Of a stretch of 64,000 nucleotides of DNA, positions 34,897 through 44,269 are shown in pieces. This DNA comes from Paenibacillus dendrobii. GTDB lineage: Bacteria > Bacillota > Bacilli > Paenibacillales > Paenibacillaceae. A program made the position numbers and the translations under genes. Each line of letters starts with the position of its first letter. Position 1 is the first letter of the stretch. The stretch is taken from assembly GCF_009807035.1 (NCBI RefSeq), contig NZ_WUBI01000006.1:266199-330198 (forward strand), in the 5' to 3' direction. Under the pieces are notes generated by a model. That model saw only the letters and a program-made list of their open reading frames with translations, was not told the origin of the DNA and did not search any database.

Positions 34897-34910
34897 TGTA
34901 AGCGTTAACA
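34897..34910 (+). promoter_or_regulatory. Perfect cre site (CcpA) upstream of the kinase-regulator operon
   Basis: TGTAAGCGTTAACA matches the consensus TGWAANCGNTNWCA at every position. It lies 83 bases before the kinase start and about 40 before a candidate extended -10 (TG-C-TAGAAT, ending at 34955). Carbon control of the sensor genes is inferred. Confidence 0.7.
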
Positions 34911-34992
34911 TAGGGTGACGGGGTTTATCTATTGAATGCCTGTCCATGCTAGAATGCAGATATACGCACTTGCGGGCAGGGGGGAACCGTGT

Positions 34993-36738
34993 ATGAAAAG
35001 CCAGTGGCTTAAGCAGCTTTACCGCCGCTTCTTGTCGGGATCGTACCGCAGCATCCGGACTAAGCTGTTGTTTTGTTTTCTTGTCGTGACCCTTATTCCG
35101 CTGCTCTCGCTTGGAGCTTTATCCTACTATCAGTCTGCCAGAATTATTAACTCACAGTTTGGAAAATATGGCGAAAATGCCGTCGCACAGCTAGAGCAGC
35201 AGACGAGCTCATCTCTCTCCCGAATGAAGCAGATGAGCGAGACGATTTACTCCTATTTGCTGGATCCTGCACGTGCGGATCTCGGGAACCGGGCTCCCGT
35301 AACTTATAGTGAGATCATCGAAAAAAACGATTTTGAAGCCCTTCTCAAATCACTCCGGACTGATCTGACGGCAGGGATTTATATCATAACACCATCGGGC
35401 TATTATTATGGGGAAAATAATCTGGATGTCACCAAGCTTGGCAGCATTCCTGCATGGCAGGAAAAGCCATCCACGTTCCAAGGCATTTACTGGCTGGGAT
35501 TTTATATGCAGGATCACGGGATAGGACGCGCGGGCGACTCGAATCTGCCTGTGCTGGGGCTGGCGGTGCCGATCCACAACTCCAGCGGGGCGCAGGATGG
35601 GAGCACAATTCTAATCGAGGAAAATGCCCAGGAACTGCTGCACATGTTCCGCCTGTTTGAGGAGGATACGAAAGCCCATCTGACGATCAAAGCATCCGAT
35701 GGAAGAATCGTGTACAAGAGTGCTTCTGCATTCACCCCCAAGGATAGCGATATGATCTGGGACCGGACGCTGTCCGTGAACCAGTGGACGATTGAGGCAA
35801 GACTGCCTGCGAAAGCCTTCTATTTATCTTCAGGAATCATCCGTTCCAATACTATTTTGGTGGCTGTCATCTCCTGCATTCTTGCCTTTGGACTTGCGTA
35901 TATCTTTTCATCCCATTTTACCGCCCGCATCCGTACGCTGAAGGATTCGATGCAAAAGGTCAGCTTCGGCAAGCTGGATACGCGGATGCCGATTGAAGGC
36001 AGAGATGAGCTGGGGAGTCTCGATATGAGCTTTAACCGGATGGTGAGCGGAGTGCAGACGCTGGTGCAGGAAGTGGAGCAGAGCGAGCGGCTGAAGAAGG
36101 AAGCCGAACTGAAAGCTTTTCATTACCAGATCAATCCGCATTTGCTGTTCAATACGCTGAATTCGATTCAGTGGAAGGCCAGGCTCGAGGGAGCCGAGGA
36201 CATTCGCCAGATGCTGTACCATCTGACGATGGTGCTGGAAGGCAATCTCGATATTTCGCAAGAGCTGATTACGCTTGGCAGAGAGCTGCGGATGATCGAG
36301 CATTTTCTGAAGATACAGGAGATCCGGTATGGCGCTGTATTCCATTATGAGCTCCATTGTGAGGAAGCGTTGAAGCGGTATCTGATCCCGCGAATGACGC
36401 TGCAGCCACTTTTTGAAAATATATTTTTCCACGGCTTTATCGACGGTATCGGGGTCATTGAACTGGATATCAGAGAGGAACGCGAAGAGCTTCTGCTGAC
36501 ACTGAAGGACGATGGTGCGGGTATTACGGCAGAAAAGCTGGGCCGTCTATTTGTGCCGGGACCGCGACGCCAAGGGCGCGGGGGACTCGGCGTGCAGAAC
36601 GCAGACCAGAAGTTTAAATTGCACTTTGGCCCGCAGTATGGGCTTACGGTACATTCGACCAAGGGTGAGGGTACAACCATAAGTATTCGTTGGCCCAAAA
36701 AGGAGGAGCGTTCCGATGGATACAACCAAGAAAATTAA
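34993..36738 (+). CDS. Sensor histidine kinase, YesM-type
   Basis: A 581-residue membrane kinase. The first membrane segment is at about residues 22-45 (TKLLFCFLVVTLIPLLSLGAL) and the second near 280-300 (TILVAVISCILAFGLAYIF), with an extracellular sensor domain between. A HAMP region follows, then FHYQINPHLLFNTLNSIQWK with the phospho-accepting histidine, and the ATPase domain (LQPLFENIFFHG, DDGAG, GLGVQNADQKF). The start at 34993 follows AGGGGGGAA; an upstream ATG at 34936 lacks a site. It overlaps its regulator gene by 23 bases. A perfect cre site lies upstream. The signal is probably a galactoside-containing or related saccharide, inferred from the genes downstream. Confidence 0.93.
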   Translation: MKSQWLKQLYRRFLSGSYRSIRTKLLFCFLVVTLIPLLSLGALSYYQSARIINSQFGKYGENAVAQLEQQTSSSLSRMKQMSETIYSYLLDPARADLGNRAPVTYSEIIEKNDFEALLKSLRTDLTAGIYIITPSGYYYGENNLDVTKLGSIPAWQEKPSTFQGIYWLGFYMQDHGIGRAGDSNLPVLGLAVPIHNSSGAQDGSTILIEENAQELLHMFRLFEEDTKAHLTIKASDGRIVYKSASAFTPKDSDMIWDRTLSVNQWTIEARLPAKAFYLSSGIIRSNTILVAVISCILAFGLAYIFSSHFTARIRTLKDSMQKVSFGKLDTRMPIEGRDELGSLDMSFNRMVSGVQTLVQEVEQSERLKKEAELKAFHYQINPHLLFNTLNSIQWKARLEGAEDIRQMLYHLTMVLEGNLDISQELITLGRELRMIEHFLKIQEIRYGAVFHYELHCEEALKRYLIPRMTLQPLFENIFFHGFIDGIGVIELDIREEREELLLTLKDDGAGITAEKLGRLFVPGPRRQGRGGLGVQNADQKFKLHFGPQYGLTVHSTKGEGTTISIRWPKKEERSDGYNQEN

Positions 36739-37900
36739 GGTGCTGATTGCTGATGATGAGAGTATCGTACGCAAAGGGCTGCGCTCAACCGTACCTTGGG
36801 AGCAGTTCGGAATGGAAGTCGTGGCTGACGCTCCCAATGGGGTCAAGGCCTGGGAAGCCTTTCTGGAATATCGTCCGGAGGTCGTTATTACGGATATCGT
36901 TATGCCGGAGATGGACGGGATCGAGTTGTCCCGCAAGGTCAAAGAGATGGCGCAGCATACGAAGATCATATTGCTCAGCTGCCACCGTGATTTTGAGTAT
37001 GCACAGCAGGGCATCCGGCTGGGGGCTTCAGGATATCTGCTGAAGACGGCTTTTGAGGATGAAGAGCTAGAGGAGATGCTGAAGCAGTTCCAGCGCGAAC
37101 TGACGGCCCCGGCGCTTGACGTACCACAGGACGGCGAACGGCTGGAAACCATGCTTTTTGCCTGGCTGAACGGACACAGCGATAAATTTCTATCTGAGCT
37201 TGCGAATCTGTATGAAGGAAAGTGGCATTTTGGCGGGCAGCCACTGTATCTATATCTTATCCGCACGGTGGAATGCGGGGCGTCCTGGAGCGGCATTTTG
37301 CAGGAAGCACGCCAGGATGACCGCAGCATGTGTGACGGAACGATGATTCCTTACGGGGAAGAGTACTGCTATTGGATCGTGCCCGACTATCTCAAGGGGG
37401 CGGCAGAGAGCCTGCTCGTGGAGTGCAAGAGCAGATGCGGCAAGCTGCAGTGGAGCCGAAGGGGCGCTTTGCTGCTCAGTGACGATCTGAAGGAGGCGTT
37501 TATGTCTCTGCATAAAGAGTCGGAGCTGGAGCGAATCTATGGAGTATCGGGAGAGGATTGGCCGGAGCCGATCTGGAAGGCTGTACATCTGCTGCATGCG
37601 AACCCGGCTGCCGACTGGTCGGCGAGCGATCTGGCAGAAGAGGTCGGACTCAGCCGCAGCCACTTCTCCATTTTGTTCAAGAAGACGGTCGGGGATAGCT
37701 TTATTGCTTTTCAATATAAGCGGAAGCTGAGACTTGCCTACGGCCTGCTGCGGGATACGACGCTAACGATGCAGGAGATTGCCGAGCGGACGGGACTCGG
37801 CGACAGCAAATATTTCAGCAAATGGTTCAAGCGCTGTACGGGGCAAACGCCGAGCCATTTCCGTGCCCAACAAAAAGGAGACGGGTCCCGAACAGATTGA
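36716..37900 (+). CDS. Response regulator, REC plus AraC HTH (YesN-like)
   Basis: A 394-residue regulator, shorter than its two relatives in this window because its linker is compact. The receiver domain has ADDE, D60 in ITDIVMP and K110 in YLLKTAF. The AraC DNA-binding end contains WSASDLAEEVGLSRSHFSILFKKTVG and KYFSKWFKRCTGQTPSHFR. Translation starts inside the end of the kinase gene, behind AAAAAGGAGGAG. It is followed, after a 15-base perfect inverted repeat, by an importer and beta-galactosidase genes that it most likely activates. Confidence 0.95.
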   Translation: MDTTKKIKVLIADDESIVRKGLRSTVPWEQFGMEVVADAPNGVKAWEAFLEYRPEVVITDIVMPEMDGIELSRKVKEMAQHTKIILLSCHRDFEYAQQGIRLGASGYLLKTAFEDEELEEMLKQFQRELTAPALDVPQDGERLETMLFAWLNGHSDKFLSELANLYEGKWHFGGQPLYLYLIRTVECGASWSGILQEARQDDRSMCDGTMIPYGEEYCYWIVPDYLKGAAESLLVECKSRCGKLQWSRRGALLLSDDLKEAFMSLHKESELERIYGVSGEDWPEPIWKAVHLLHANPAADWSASDLAEEVGLSRSHFSILFKKTVGDSFIAFQYKRKLRLAYGLLRDTTLTMQEIAERTGLGDSKYFSKWFKRCTGQTPSHFRAQQKGDGSRTD

Positions 37901-37956
37901 CACCCGGCCTCGGAAATTCGAACAAAATCGCAACTACATTCGAATAGATACACGTT

Positions 37957-37996
37957 TTGAACCGCTTTCATAAGAGTTACGATGAAAGCGGTTCAA
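37957..37996. repeat. Perfect 15-base inverted repeat before the importer operon
   Basis: TTGAACCGCTTTCAT (37957-37971) and its exact complement ATGAAAGCGGTTCAA (37982-37996) flank a 10-base loop. Only weak T residues follow, so it is not a classic terminator. It is 36 bases before the binding-protein start. It could be an operator, an attenuator stem or a variant cre, as TGAAAGCGGTTCAA matches 12 of 14 cre positions. Confidence 0.75.
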
Positions 37997-38031
37997 TTAT
38001 TATACACCTCATTGACAGGGGAGCTGACAAT

Positions 38032-39303
38032 ATGAATAAGAGAGTTTCACTCATTGTCCTTGCAACAACGATGATGGTATCCGTTCTGTCTGCCTGCGGC
38101 GGCAATGACGGAAGCGCCGGAACAGCCAGCCAGGGGGGTGGCGGGTCTAAGGCATCCAAGACGCTTCGCTTTGCGACCTGGGATACGGGGGATGCGCTCA
38201 AGATCGAGCAGGATATCGCCAAGAAGTTTGAAACGGAGCACCCCGGCACAAAGGTGCAGGTGGAGGCTTACGCTGACGGATTCGACCAGAAGCTGGCTGC
38301 GGGCTTCGGGGCGGCGAATCCGCCGGATGTGATGTATATGTGGGACTTCCCGACCTATCATCAATCGCTTGAGCCGCTGGACGGCTTCGCGGACAAGGAT
38401 AAAGATCTCAACATAGATGATTTTTACAAAGGATTATTCAACTACGGCAAAATCGACGACAAGCTGTACGGGATTCCTGCCGGATTTACGACAAGAGTCG
38501 TGTACTACAACAAAAAGCTGTTTGATGAAGCCGGTATCCCTCATCCAAAAGACGGATGGACATGGAACGAGTTTCAGGATATTGCCCAAAAGCTTACCGA
38601 TAAATCCAAAAAGCAATACGGCTTTGGCGTACGCGCCGAGAATGACACGTATGACCTGCAGGGATTTGTCTGGAGCAACGGCAGTTCCTTCATCTCTCCG
38701 GACGGTAAAACCATCGACGGTTACATGAATAGCAAGGAGACGGCCGATTCGATTCAAATGTTCGGCGACATGGTGAAAAACGGATCCGCAGTACTGACGG
38801 GAGGCAAGGGCCAGCAGAGCGGTGACGATATTTTCAAAGCCGGCAAAATCGCCATGTGGGAAAGCGGAATCTGGCCGCTGGAATCGTTCAAACAAGCGGG
38901 AATCGATGTAGGTACCGTTGAGATTCCGGCGTTCCCGGGCAAGCCGGTGAAGGGCGTGCTGGCAGAATCCGCATTGTCCATTGCCAAAGACTCCAAGCAA
39001 AAGGATCTCGCATGGGAGTTCATTAAATTCTACGTATCCAATGACTCGATCAAAATGCGCGTAGCCGATCTGCCTGTCCGTCAAAGCGTCGTCAACGAGC
39101 TGAAGAAGGATCAGGATTCGCTTTACAAGCCTTTTTACACGATGCTCGAACGTTCGAGCGATACGCCGGCGTTCCTCCTGAATCCGAAATGGAATGAAGT
39201 GAACCGTCAGCTCTCCGCAGCCGTCGAATCCGTTATGCACGGCAGCAATGCCCATGATGTGCTGAATCAGGCTGTCAAGGACAGCGAACGGTACTTGAAA
39301 TAA
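38032..39303 (+). CDS. Solute-binding lipoprotein (sugar ABC family 1)
   Basis: A 423-residue lipoprotein with signal peptide and lipobox VLSAC, followed by a glycine/serine linker. Family-1 blocks include TLRFATWDTGDALKIE, AANPPDVMYMWDFP, YYNKKLFDEAGIP and the ending DVLNQAVKDSERYL. The start at 38032 has AGGGGAGC eight bases upstream; an earlier in-frame ATG at 37957 is inside the inverted repeat. It heads an operon of two permeases, LacZ, SDR and two PLP genes, with no ATPase. It probably binds a galactose-containing oligosaccharide, judging from LacZ downstream. Confidence 0.93.
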   Translation: MNKRVSLIVLATTMMVSVLSACGGNDGSAGTASQGGGGSKASKTLRFATWDTGDALKIEQDIAKKFETEHPGTKVQVEAYADGFDQKLAAGFGAANPPDVMYMWDFPTYHQSLEPLDGFADKDKDLNIDDFYKGLFNYGKIDDKLYGIPAGFTTRVVYYNKKLFDEAGIPHPKDGWTWNEFQDIAQKLTDKSKKQYGFGVRAENDTYDLQGFVWSNGSSFISPDGKTIDGYMNSKETADSIQMFGDMVKNGSAVLTGGKGQQSGDDIFKAGKIAMWESGIWPLESFKQAGIDVGTVEIPAFPGKPVKGVLAESALSIAKDSKQKDLAWEFIKFYVSNDSIKMRVADLPVRQSVVNELKKDQDSLYKPFYTMLERSSDTPAFLLNPKWNEVNRQLSAAVESVMHGSNAHDVLNQAVKDSERYLK

Positions 39304-39324
39304 TTGTAGAAAGAAGGTTAGGAG

Positions 39325-40314
39325 ATGGCTCAGACCTACCTGCAGAATACACCGGAACAGACAGCCGCCCTTAAACCCTTGAGAAAACGCAGATGGGGTG
39401 GGGCTGCCCCCTACCTCTTTATCTTTCCTTGGATTTTCGGATTCGTTGTCTTCACTCTGGGACCGTTGTTGTTCTCATTGATCATTTCGTTTTTTGATTG
39501 GCCGATCGTCGGCAAAGTCACCTTCATCGGTATCGACAACTACGTGGAAATGTTCACGGATGACCCGATGTTCTGGAAATCGCTTTTCGTAACCCTGAAG
39601 TTTGCCGTCCTGTTCGTTCCGCTTAACATTGTGGTTGCCCTTGGACTCGCCATGCTGCTGAACCAAAAGGTCCGGGGGAGCGCGATTTTCCGTACCGCCT
39701 TTTATTTGCCTTCCGTGATCTCGGGCGTGGCACTCGCCATGATCTGGTCCTGGGTGTACAGCGGAGACTACGGAATATTGAACTACTTCCTGTCTCTCTT
39801 TGGCATTCAAGGTCCCGATTGGCTCAATGATACCAAGTGGTCGCTTGTGGCCATGGTGGTTGCCAGCTTGTGGGGGCAAGGCTCAATGATGCTGATTTTC
39901 CTGGCGGGGCTCAAAGGCATTCCGAAGGATCTGTACGAATCCGCTTCAATCGACGGTGCAGGGAAAATCCGCCAGTTCCTCAGCGTCACGATTCCGATGA
40001 TCACGCCAACGATTTTGTTCAATTTGATTACGTCCATCATTGCGGCATTCCAGCAGCTGACTCTCGCGTTATTGCTGACGGGAGGCGGGCCGATGAAATC
40101 GACGTATTTCTACGCCATGTATATGTATGAGAACGCATTCAAATATTTCAAGATGGGCTACTCTGCCGCGAACGCCTGGTTCATGTTCCTGATCGTGCTT
40201 GTGCTGACGTTCCTCGTATTCAAATCATCGGAAGCCTGGGTGTTCTATGAAGGCGAAATGAAGAAGAATCCGCAGAAGAAACTCAAAGCAAGAAAAGGGG
40301 GGCAGGCCGGATGA
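39325..40314 (+). CDS. ABC permease, first subunit
   Basis: A 329-residue permease of the MalF/UgpA type. A basic N-terminal tail (residues 1-25) precedes six membrane segments, the first at YLFIFPWIFGFVVFTLGPLLF. The EAA loop reads ESASIDGAGKIRQFLSVTIPM, and a basic C-terminal tail (KKNPQKKLKARKG) follows. The next permease overlaps by four bases (ATGA). It forms the importer channel with that partner and relies on an ATPase encoded elsewhere. Confidence 0.94.
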   Translation: MAQTYLQNTPEQTAALKPLRKRRWGGAAPYLFIFPWIFGFVVFTLGPLLFSLIISFFDWPIVGKVTFIGIDNYVEMFTDDPMFWKSLFVTLKFAVLFVPLNIVVALGLAMLLNQKVRGSAIFRTAFYLPSVISGVALAMIWSWVYSGDYGILNYFLSLFGIQGPDWLNDTKWSLVAMVVASLWGQGSMMLIFLAGLKGIPKDLYESASIDGAGKIRQFLSVTIPMITPTILFNLITSIIAAFQQLTLALLLTGGGPMKSTYFYAMYMYENAFKYFKMGYSAANAWFMFLIVLVLTFLVFKSSEAWVFYEGEMKKNPQKKLKARKGGQAG

Positions 40315-41123
40315 AAAAAGCATTCTCTTATGTCCTGTTGATTGCATTTTCACTGCTCTTCATCGCACCGTTGTTCTGGGCGGTGACAACGGCACTGAAG
40401 TCGCAGCAGGAGCTGTACCTGTTCCCGCCCAAATGGATTCCTTCCGTGTGGAAATTCAGCAATTTTGCCGAGGCATGGAATATACAGCCCTTTAATCTCT
40501 TTTTGAAAAATACGGTGGTCATTACGGCCTTGTCTACGCTGGGCCAGTTGATCTCCTGCACGCTTGTGGCTTACGGATTCGCCAGATTCCAGTTCAAAGG
40601 GCGCGACTTCCTGTTCCTGGTGGTCCTTGCGACCATGATGATTCCATGGGAAGTCACCATGATTCCGCAGTATATGGAATTCAACTACTTGGGCTGGATC
40701 AATACGCTTAAACCGCTGATCGTGCCGTCCTGGTTCGGTTCCGCTTATTATATCTTTTTGCTGCGGCAGTTTATCCTGACATTGCCGAGAGAGTTGGATG
40801 AGGCTGCAACGATTGACGGCGCCAGTAAAGTTACCGTACTGTTCCGGATTATCGTGCCGCTGATGGGACCTTCGCTGATTCTGGTAGCCGTATTTCAAGT
40901 CATGAGCTGCTGGAACGATTACCTTGGGCCGCTCATTTTCCTGAATGATCAGACGAAATACACGCTGACGCTCGGCTTGTCCCAATTCAAGGGCATGTAC
41001 GGCGTCGACATGCAATCGATAATGGCGATTACCTGCTTGATCTCCATTCCGCCGCTGGCTATCTTCTTCTTCGCTCAGCGTTATATCGTTGGCGGAATCG
41101 CGACAACAGGCATCAAAGGATAG
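40311..41123 (+). CDS. ABC permease, second subunit
   Basis: A 270-residue MalG/UgpE-type permease. Six membrane segments begin at residue 5 (FSYVLLIAFSLLFIAPLFWAV), the EAA loop reads EAATIDGASKVTVLFRIIVPLMG, and it ends QRYIVGGIATTGIKG. Translational coupling to the first subunit is indicated by the ATGA overlap, and the beta-galactosidase gene follows after 27 bases with its own GGAAGGGAAGAGGAG site. Confidence 0.94.
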   Translation: MKKAFSYVLLIAFSLLFIAPLFWAVTTALKSQQELYLFPPKWIPSVWKFSNFAEAWNIQPFNLFLKNTVVITALSTLGQLISCTLVAYGFARFQFKGRDFLFLVVLATMMIPWEVTMIPQYMEFNYLGWINTLKPLIVPSWFGSAYYIFLLRQFILTLPRELDEAATIDGASKVTVLFRIIVPLMGPSLILVAVFQVMSCWNDYLGPLIFLNDQTKYTLTLGLSQFKGMYGVDMQSIMAITCLISIPPLAIFFFAQRYIVGGIATTGIKG

Positions 41124-41150
41124 ATAGAGAGAAAGGAAGGGAAGAGGAGC

Positions 41151-44100
41151 ATGTACAACATCATGACAGAGCGCGACTGGGATAACCTAAGCGTATTGGA
41201 AAAAAACCGTTCGAAGAGCAGAGCCTATTTCATTCCGTTCGCGGACCGGGATGGCGCTTTAAGCTACGACAGGGGAAGCTCGCCTTGTTTCAAGTCGCTG
41301 AACGGGCTATGGAAATTCCATTTTGCTGAAGGGCCGGAGCTGGCTCCGCAGGATTTTTTCAAGGAAGATTATGATGCCTCGGGTTGGGACGACGTCCGCG
41401 TACCTGGACATTGGCAGCTTCAGGGATACGGACATCCGCATTATACGGATCTCTATTATCCGTTCCCGGTAGATCCTCCGCATGTGCCGAACGATAATCC
41501 GACGGGGAGTTATGTAAGAGAGTTCGAGCTTCCTGCCCATTGGGACGGGAAAGTCATTTCCATCAAATTTGACGGCGTGGACAGCGCTTTTCATGTATGG
41601 CTGAACGGTTCGTTCATCGGTTACAGCCAAGGGAGCCGCTTAACATCCGAGTTTGATCTGACACCATATCTGCTATCCGGCGTGAACCGCCTTGCCGTCC
41701 AAGTCTACCAATGGTCTGACGGCAGCTATCTGGAGGATCAGGATATGTGGTGGATGAGCGGCATTTTCCGCGACGTATACCTGATTGCCGAGCCTTCCGT
41801 CGTTCGTATTCGCGACTATCGGGTCGTAACCGAACTGGATCAGGAATTGAAGAGTGCGGTGCTGTCGGTCCGACTAGATCAGGCTGGTGAAGATGCCAGG
41901 GGAAAGGTGCAGCTTCAATTGCTCGACCGGACAGGGGCGCTCGTTCTGTCTGCCGAGAAAGCTATATCCGGTCCGGCATCGATCGAGTTCAACCTGCCTG
42001 TCGCGAAACCTGCATTATGGAATGCGGAAGCGCCTTATTTATATCATCTGGTCGTATCCGTCCTGGATTCGCAGGATCAAATCACGGAAACCATTGCGCA
42101 GCGCGTGGGCTTCAGACGCGTCGAAGTGAAGGACGGCCAGTTTCTGGTGAACGGCAAGGCGATTCTGCTCAAAGGCGTCAACCGCCATGACCATCATCCG
42201 GATACGGGCCGGACCGTGACGCTGTCTACGATGCTCCAGGATATCAAGCTGATGAAACAGCATAATATCAACGCCGTACGTACGGCGCATTATCCGAATG
42301 ATCCTCGGTTCTATGACCTGTGCGACGAATACGGCTTGTACGTAATGGAAGAAACCGATCTGGAAACGCATGGATTTGAGCCGCTTGGCAACATTTCGCG
42401 TCTCAGCGATGATCCGGCATGGAAGGATGCTTATGTGGACCGGGTCCGCCGCATGGTGGAGCGCGACAAGAACCACCCGTCGGTGATTTTCTGGTCGCTT
42501 GGCAATGAGTCTGGATTCGGTTGTAATTTCCGGGCTATGTCCGAGTGGTGCAAGGAACATGATTCCACCCGTCTCGTTCACTACGAGGAAGACCAGGAAG
42601 CAGAAGTGTGCGATGTGGTCAGCACGATGTACTCTTCCGTGGAGAAGATGGAGGGCTTCGGCAAAATGGTCGATCATCCGAAGCCGCATATCCTGTGCGA
42701 ATTCGCCCATGCGATGGGCAATGGACCGGGAGGCCTGCGTCCGTACTTCGATACTTTTGATGCTTACCGGCGCCTGCAGGGCGGCTTCGTCTGGGAATGG
42801 ATCGACCATGGCCTCCGTCATAAGACGGCGGACGGCAAGGAGGACTATGCGTATGGCGGAGACTACGGGGATGTGCCGAACAACAGCAATTTCGTCATTG
42901 ACGGACTGGTTCGGCCGGACCGGACTCCATCGCCGGGACTCCTGGAATATAAGAAGATTATCGAACCCGTCAAGGTTGAAATGATAGATACGGGCAAGCT
43001 CCGCATTACGAACCGGTATGACTTTGCTGCGCTCGATCATCTGCAGGCGCATTACAGCGTAACGGCAGACGGACGCACGGTTGAAAGCGGCGTGCTTGCT
43101 CTGCCGCATATCGGTCCCGGCGAAAGTCGGGAAGTAACGGTGCCGCTGCGGGACGATCAGCCTCCGGCCCGTTTGGAGCCTGGTGTCGAACTGTGGCTGA
43201 ATGTCGGTTTCACGCTGGCGGCAGACGGCGATTGGGCGCCGCAAGGCCATGAGGTAGCCTGGGCACAGTTCGAACTGCCTGCCGCCGTATATGGCACGTC
43301 CGGCAGCCCTGCTTTGCAGCCTGCGCACCGCACATTGGCGGTAACTGAAGAAGGTCGCGAGCTCATTCTCGGCAATGACTTGTTCTGCATCTCCTTTAAC
43401 TGCCTGCGCCCGGGAATTGCTTCGCTTCGTATGGGCGGCAAGGAGCTGATCCGGCGCGGACCACGCCTGAATTTCTGGCGTGCCCCGATCGACAATGACA
43501 TGTACGTCCTTACGGATTGGCGCAAAGCCCATCTCGACAGATTGACCGAACGCGTGGACAGTTTCCGCTGGGAGCATGTGGATGAGGCCTCGGTTCAGGT
43601 GACCTGGATTACTCGTATTGCTCCGCCCGTTCATGACTGGGGTTTCCGTTGCGAAATTTCCTATACGGTCCACGCAAGCGGTTTGATTGCGATGGACGTC
43701 AGCGGGAAGCCGGAAGGAACGCCGCCTGCCATGCTGCCGAAGATTGGTATGCAGCTTGAGATACCCGGCGATATGGATCAGGTGCAATGGTACGGCCGAG
43801 GACCGGGTGAGAGCTATTCGGACAGCAAAGAGGCGGGACGCTTCGGCGTATACCGGAGCACGGTCGACGGATTGTTCACGCCATACATCTATCCGCAGGA
43901 GAACGGAAACCGGACAGATGTCAAATGGATGTCGATCACGGACGGTGCCGGAATCGGACTGCTTGCGGCAGGCGTTCCGGTGCTTGAATTCAGCGCAAGA
44001 CGTTATTCAGACGCCGATTTGGAGCAGGCTCAGCATATGAGCGATCTGAAACCGCGCGAGTTCATTACGCTGAATTTGGATTACCGGCAAAACGGACTGG

Positions 44101-44258
44101 GAAGCAACAGTTGCGGCCCGGCGCAATCGCCGGAGAACGCGGTGAAGCCGGAGCCTTTCCGGTTCCGGATCCTGCTTCAGGCTTACTTATCAGAGGACAG
44201 CTCTCCAGAGCGGCTGAGCCGGCGGATGGCAGAAGAAGCCAAACAACATGAATCGTAA
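41151..44258 (+). CDS. Beta-galactosidase, glycoside hydrolase family 2 (LacZ type)
   Basis: A 1035-residue enzyme with the full LacZ plan: GH2 sugar-binding domain (about residues 50-220), immunoglobulin-like domain, catalytic TIM barrel, and large C-terminal Bgal_small_N-type domain. The acid/base is E453 in WSLGNES and the nucleophile E517 in LCEFAHAMGNG. It hydrolyses terminal beta-galactosides in the cytoplasm (no signal peptide), so its substrate must be imported, which the preceding ABC genes can do. SDR and PLP genes follow in the same direction with short gaps, suggesting one long transcript. The true galactoside may not be lactose. Confidence 0.95.
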   Translation: MYNIMTERDWDNLSVLEKNRSKSRAYFIPFADRDGALSYDRGSSPCFKSLNGLWKFHFAEGPELAPQDFFKEDYDASGWDDVRVPGHWQLQGYGHPHYTDLYYPFPVDPPHVPNDNPTGSYVREFELPAHWDGKVISIKFDGVDSAFHVWLNGSFIGYSQGSRLTSEFDLTPYLLSGVNRLAVQVYQWSDGSYLEDQDMWWMSGIFRDVYLIAEPSVVRIRDYRVVTELDQELKSAVLSVRLDQAGEDARGKVQLQLLDRTGALVLSAEKAISGPASIEFNLPVAKPALWNAEAPYLYHLVVSVLDSQDQITETIAQRVGFRRVEVKDGQFLVNGKAILLKGVNRHDHHPDTGRTVTLSTMLQDIKLMKQHNINAVRTAHYPNDPRFYDLCDEYGLYVMEETDLETHGFEPLGNISRLSDDPAWKDAYVDRVRRMVERDKNHPSVIFWSLGNESGFGCNFRAMSEWCKEHDSTRLVHYEEDQEAEVCDVVSTMYSSVEKMEGFGKMVDHPKPHILCEFAHAMGNGPGGLRPYFDTFDAYRRLQGGFVWEWIDHGLRHKTADGKEDYAYGGDYGDVPNNSNFVIDGLVRPDRTPSPGLLEYKKIIEPVKVEMIDTGKLRITNRYDFAALDHLQAHYSVTADGRTVESGVLALPHIGPGESREVTVPLRDDQPPARLEPGVELWLNVGFTLAADGDWAPQGHEVAWAQFELPAAVYGTSGSPALQPAHRTLAVTEEGRELILGNDLFCISFNCLRPGIASLRMGGKELIRRGPRLNFWRAPIDNDMYVLTDWRKAHLDRLTERVDSFRWEHVDEASVQVTWITRIAPPVHDWGFRCEISYTVHASGLIAMDVSGKPEGTPPAMLPKIGMQLEIPGDMDQVQWYGRGPGESYSDSKEAGRFGVYRSTVDGLFTPYIYPQENGNRTDVKWMSITDGAGIGLLAAGVPVLEFSARRYSDADLEQAQHMSDLKPREFITLNLDYRQNGLGSNSCGPAQSPENAVKPEPFRFRILLQAYLSEDSSPERLSRRMAEEAKQHES

Positions 44259-44269
44259 GGAGGATAACG

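Noticed and set aside
42039..43787. Long open frame on the minus strand opposite lacZ
   Set aside because: Shadow of a well-conserved GH2 gene; no start signal and no motif.
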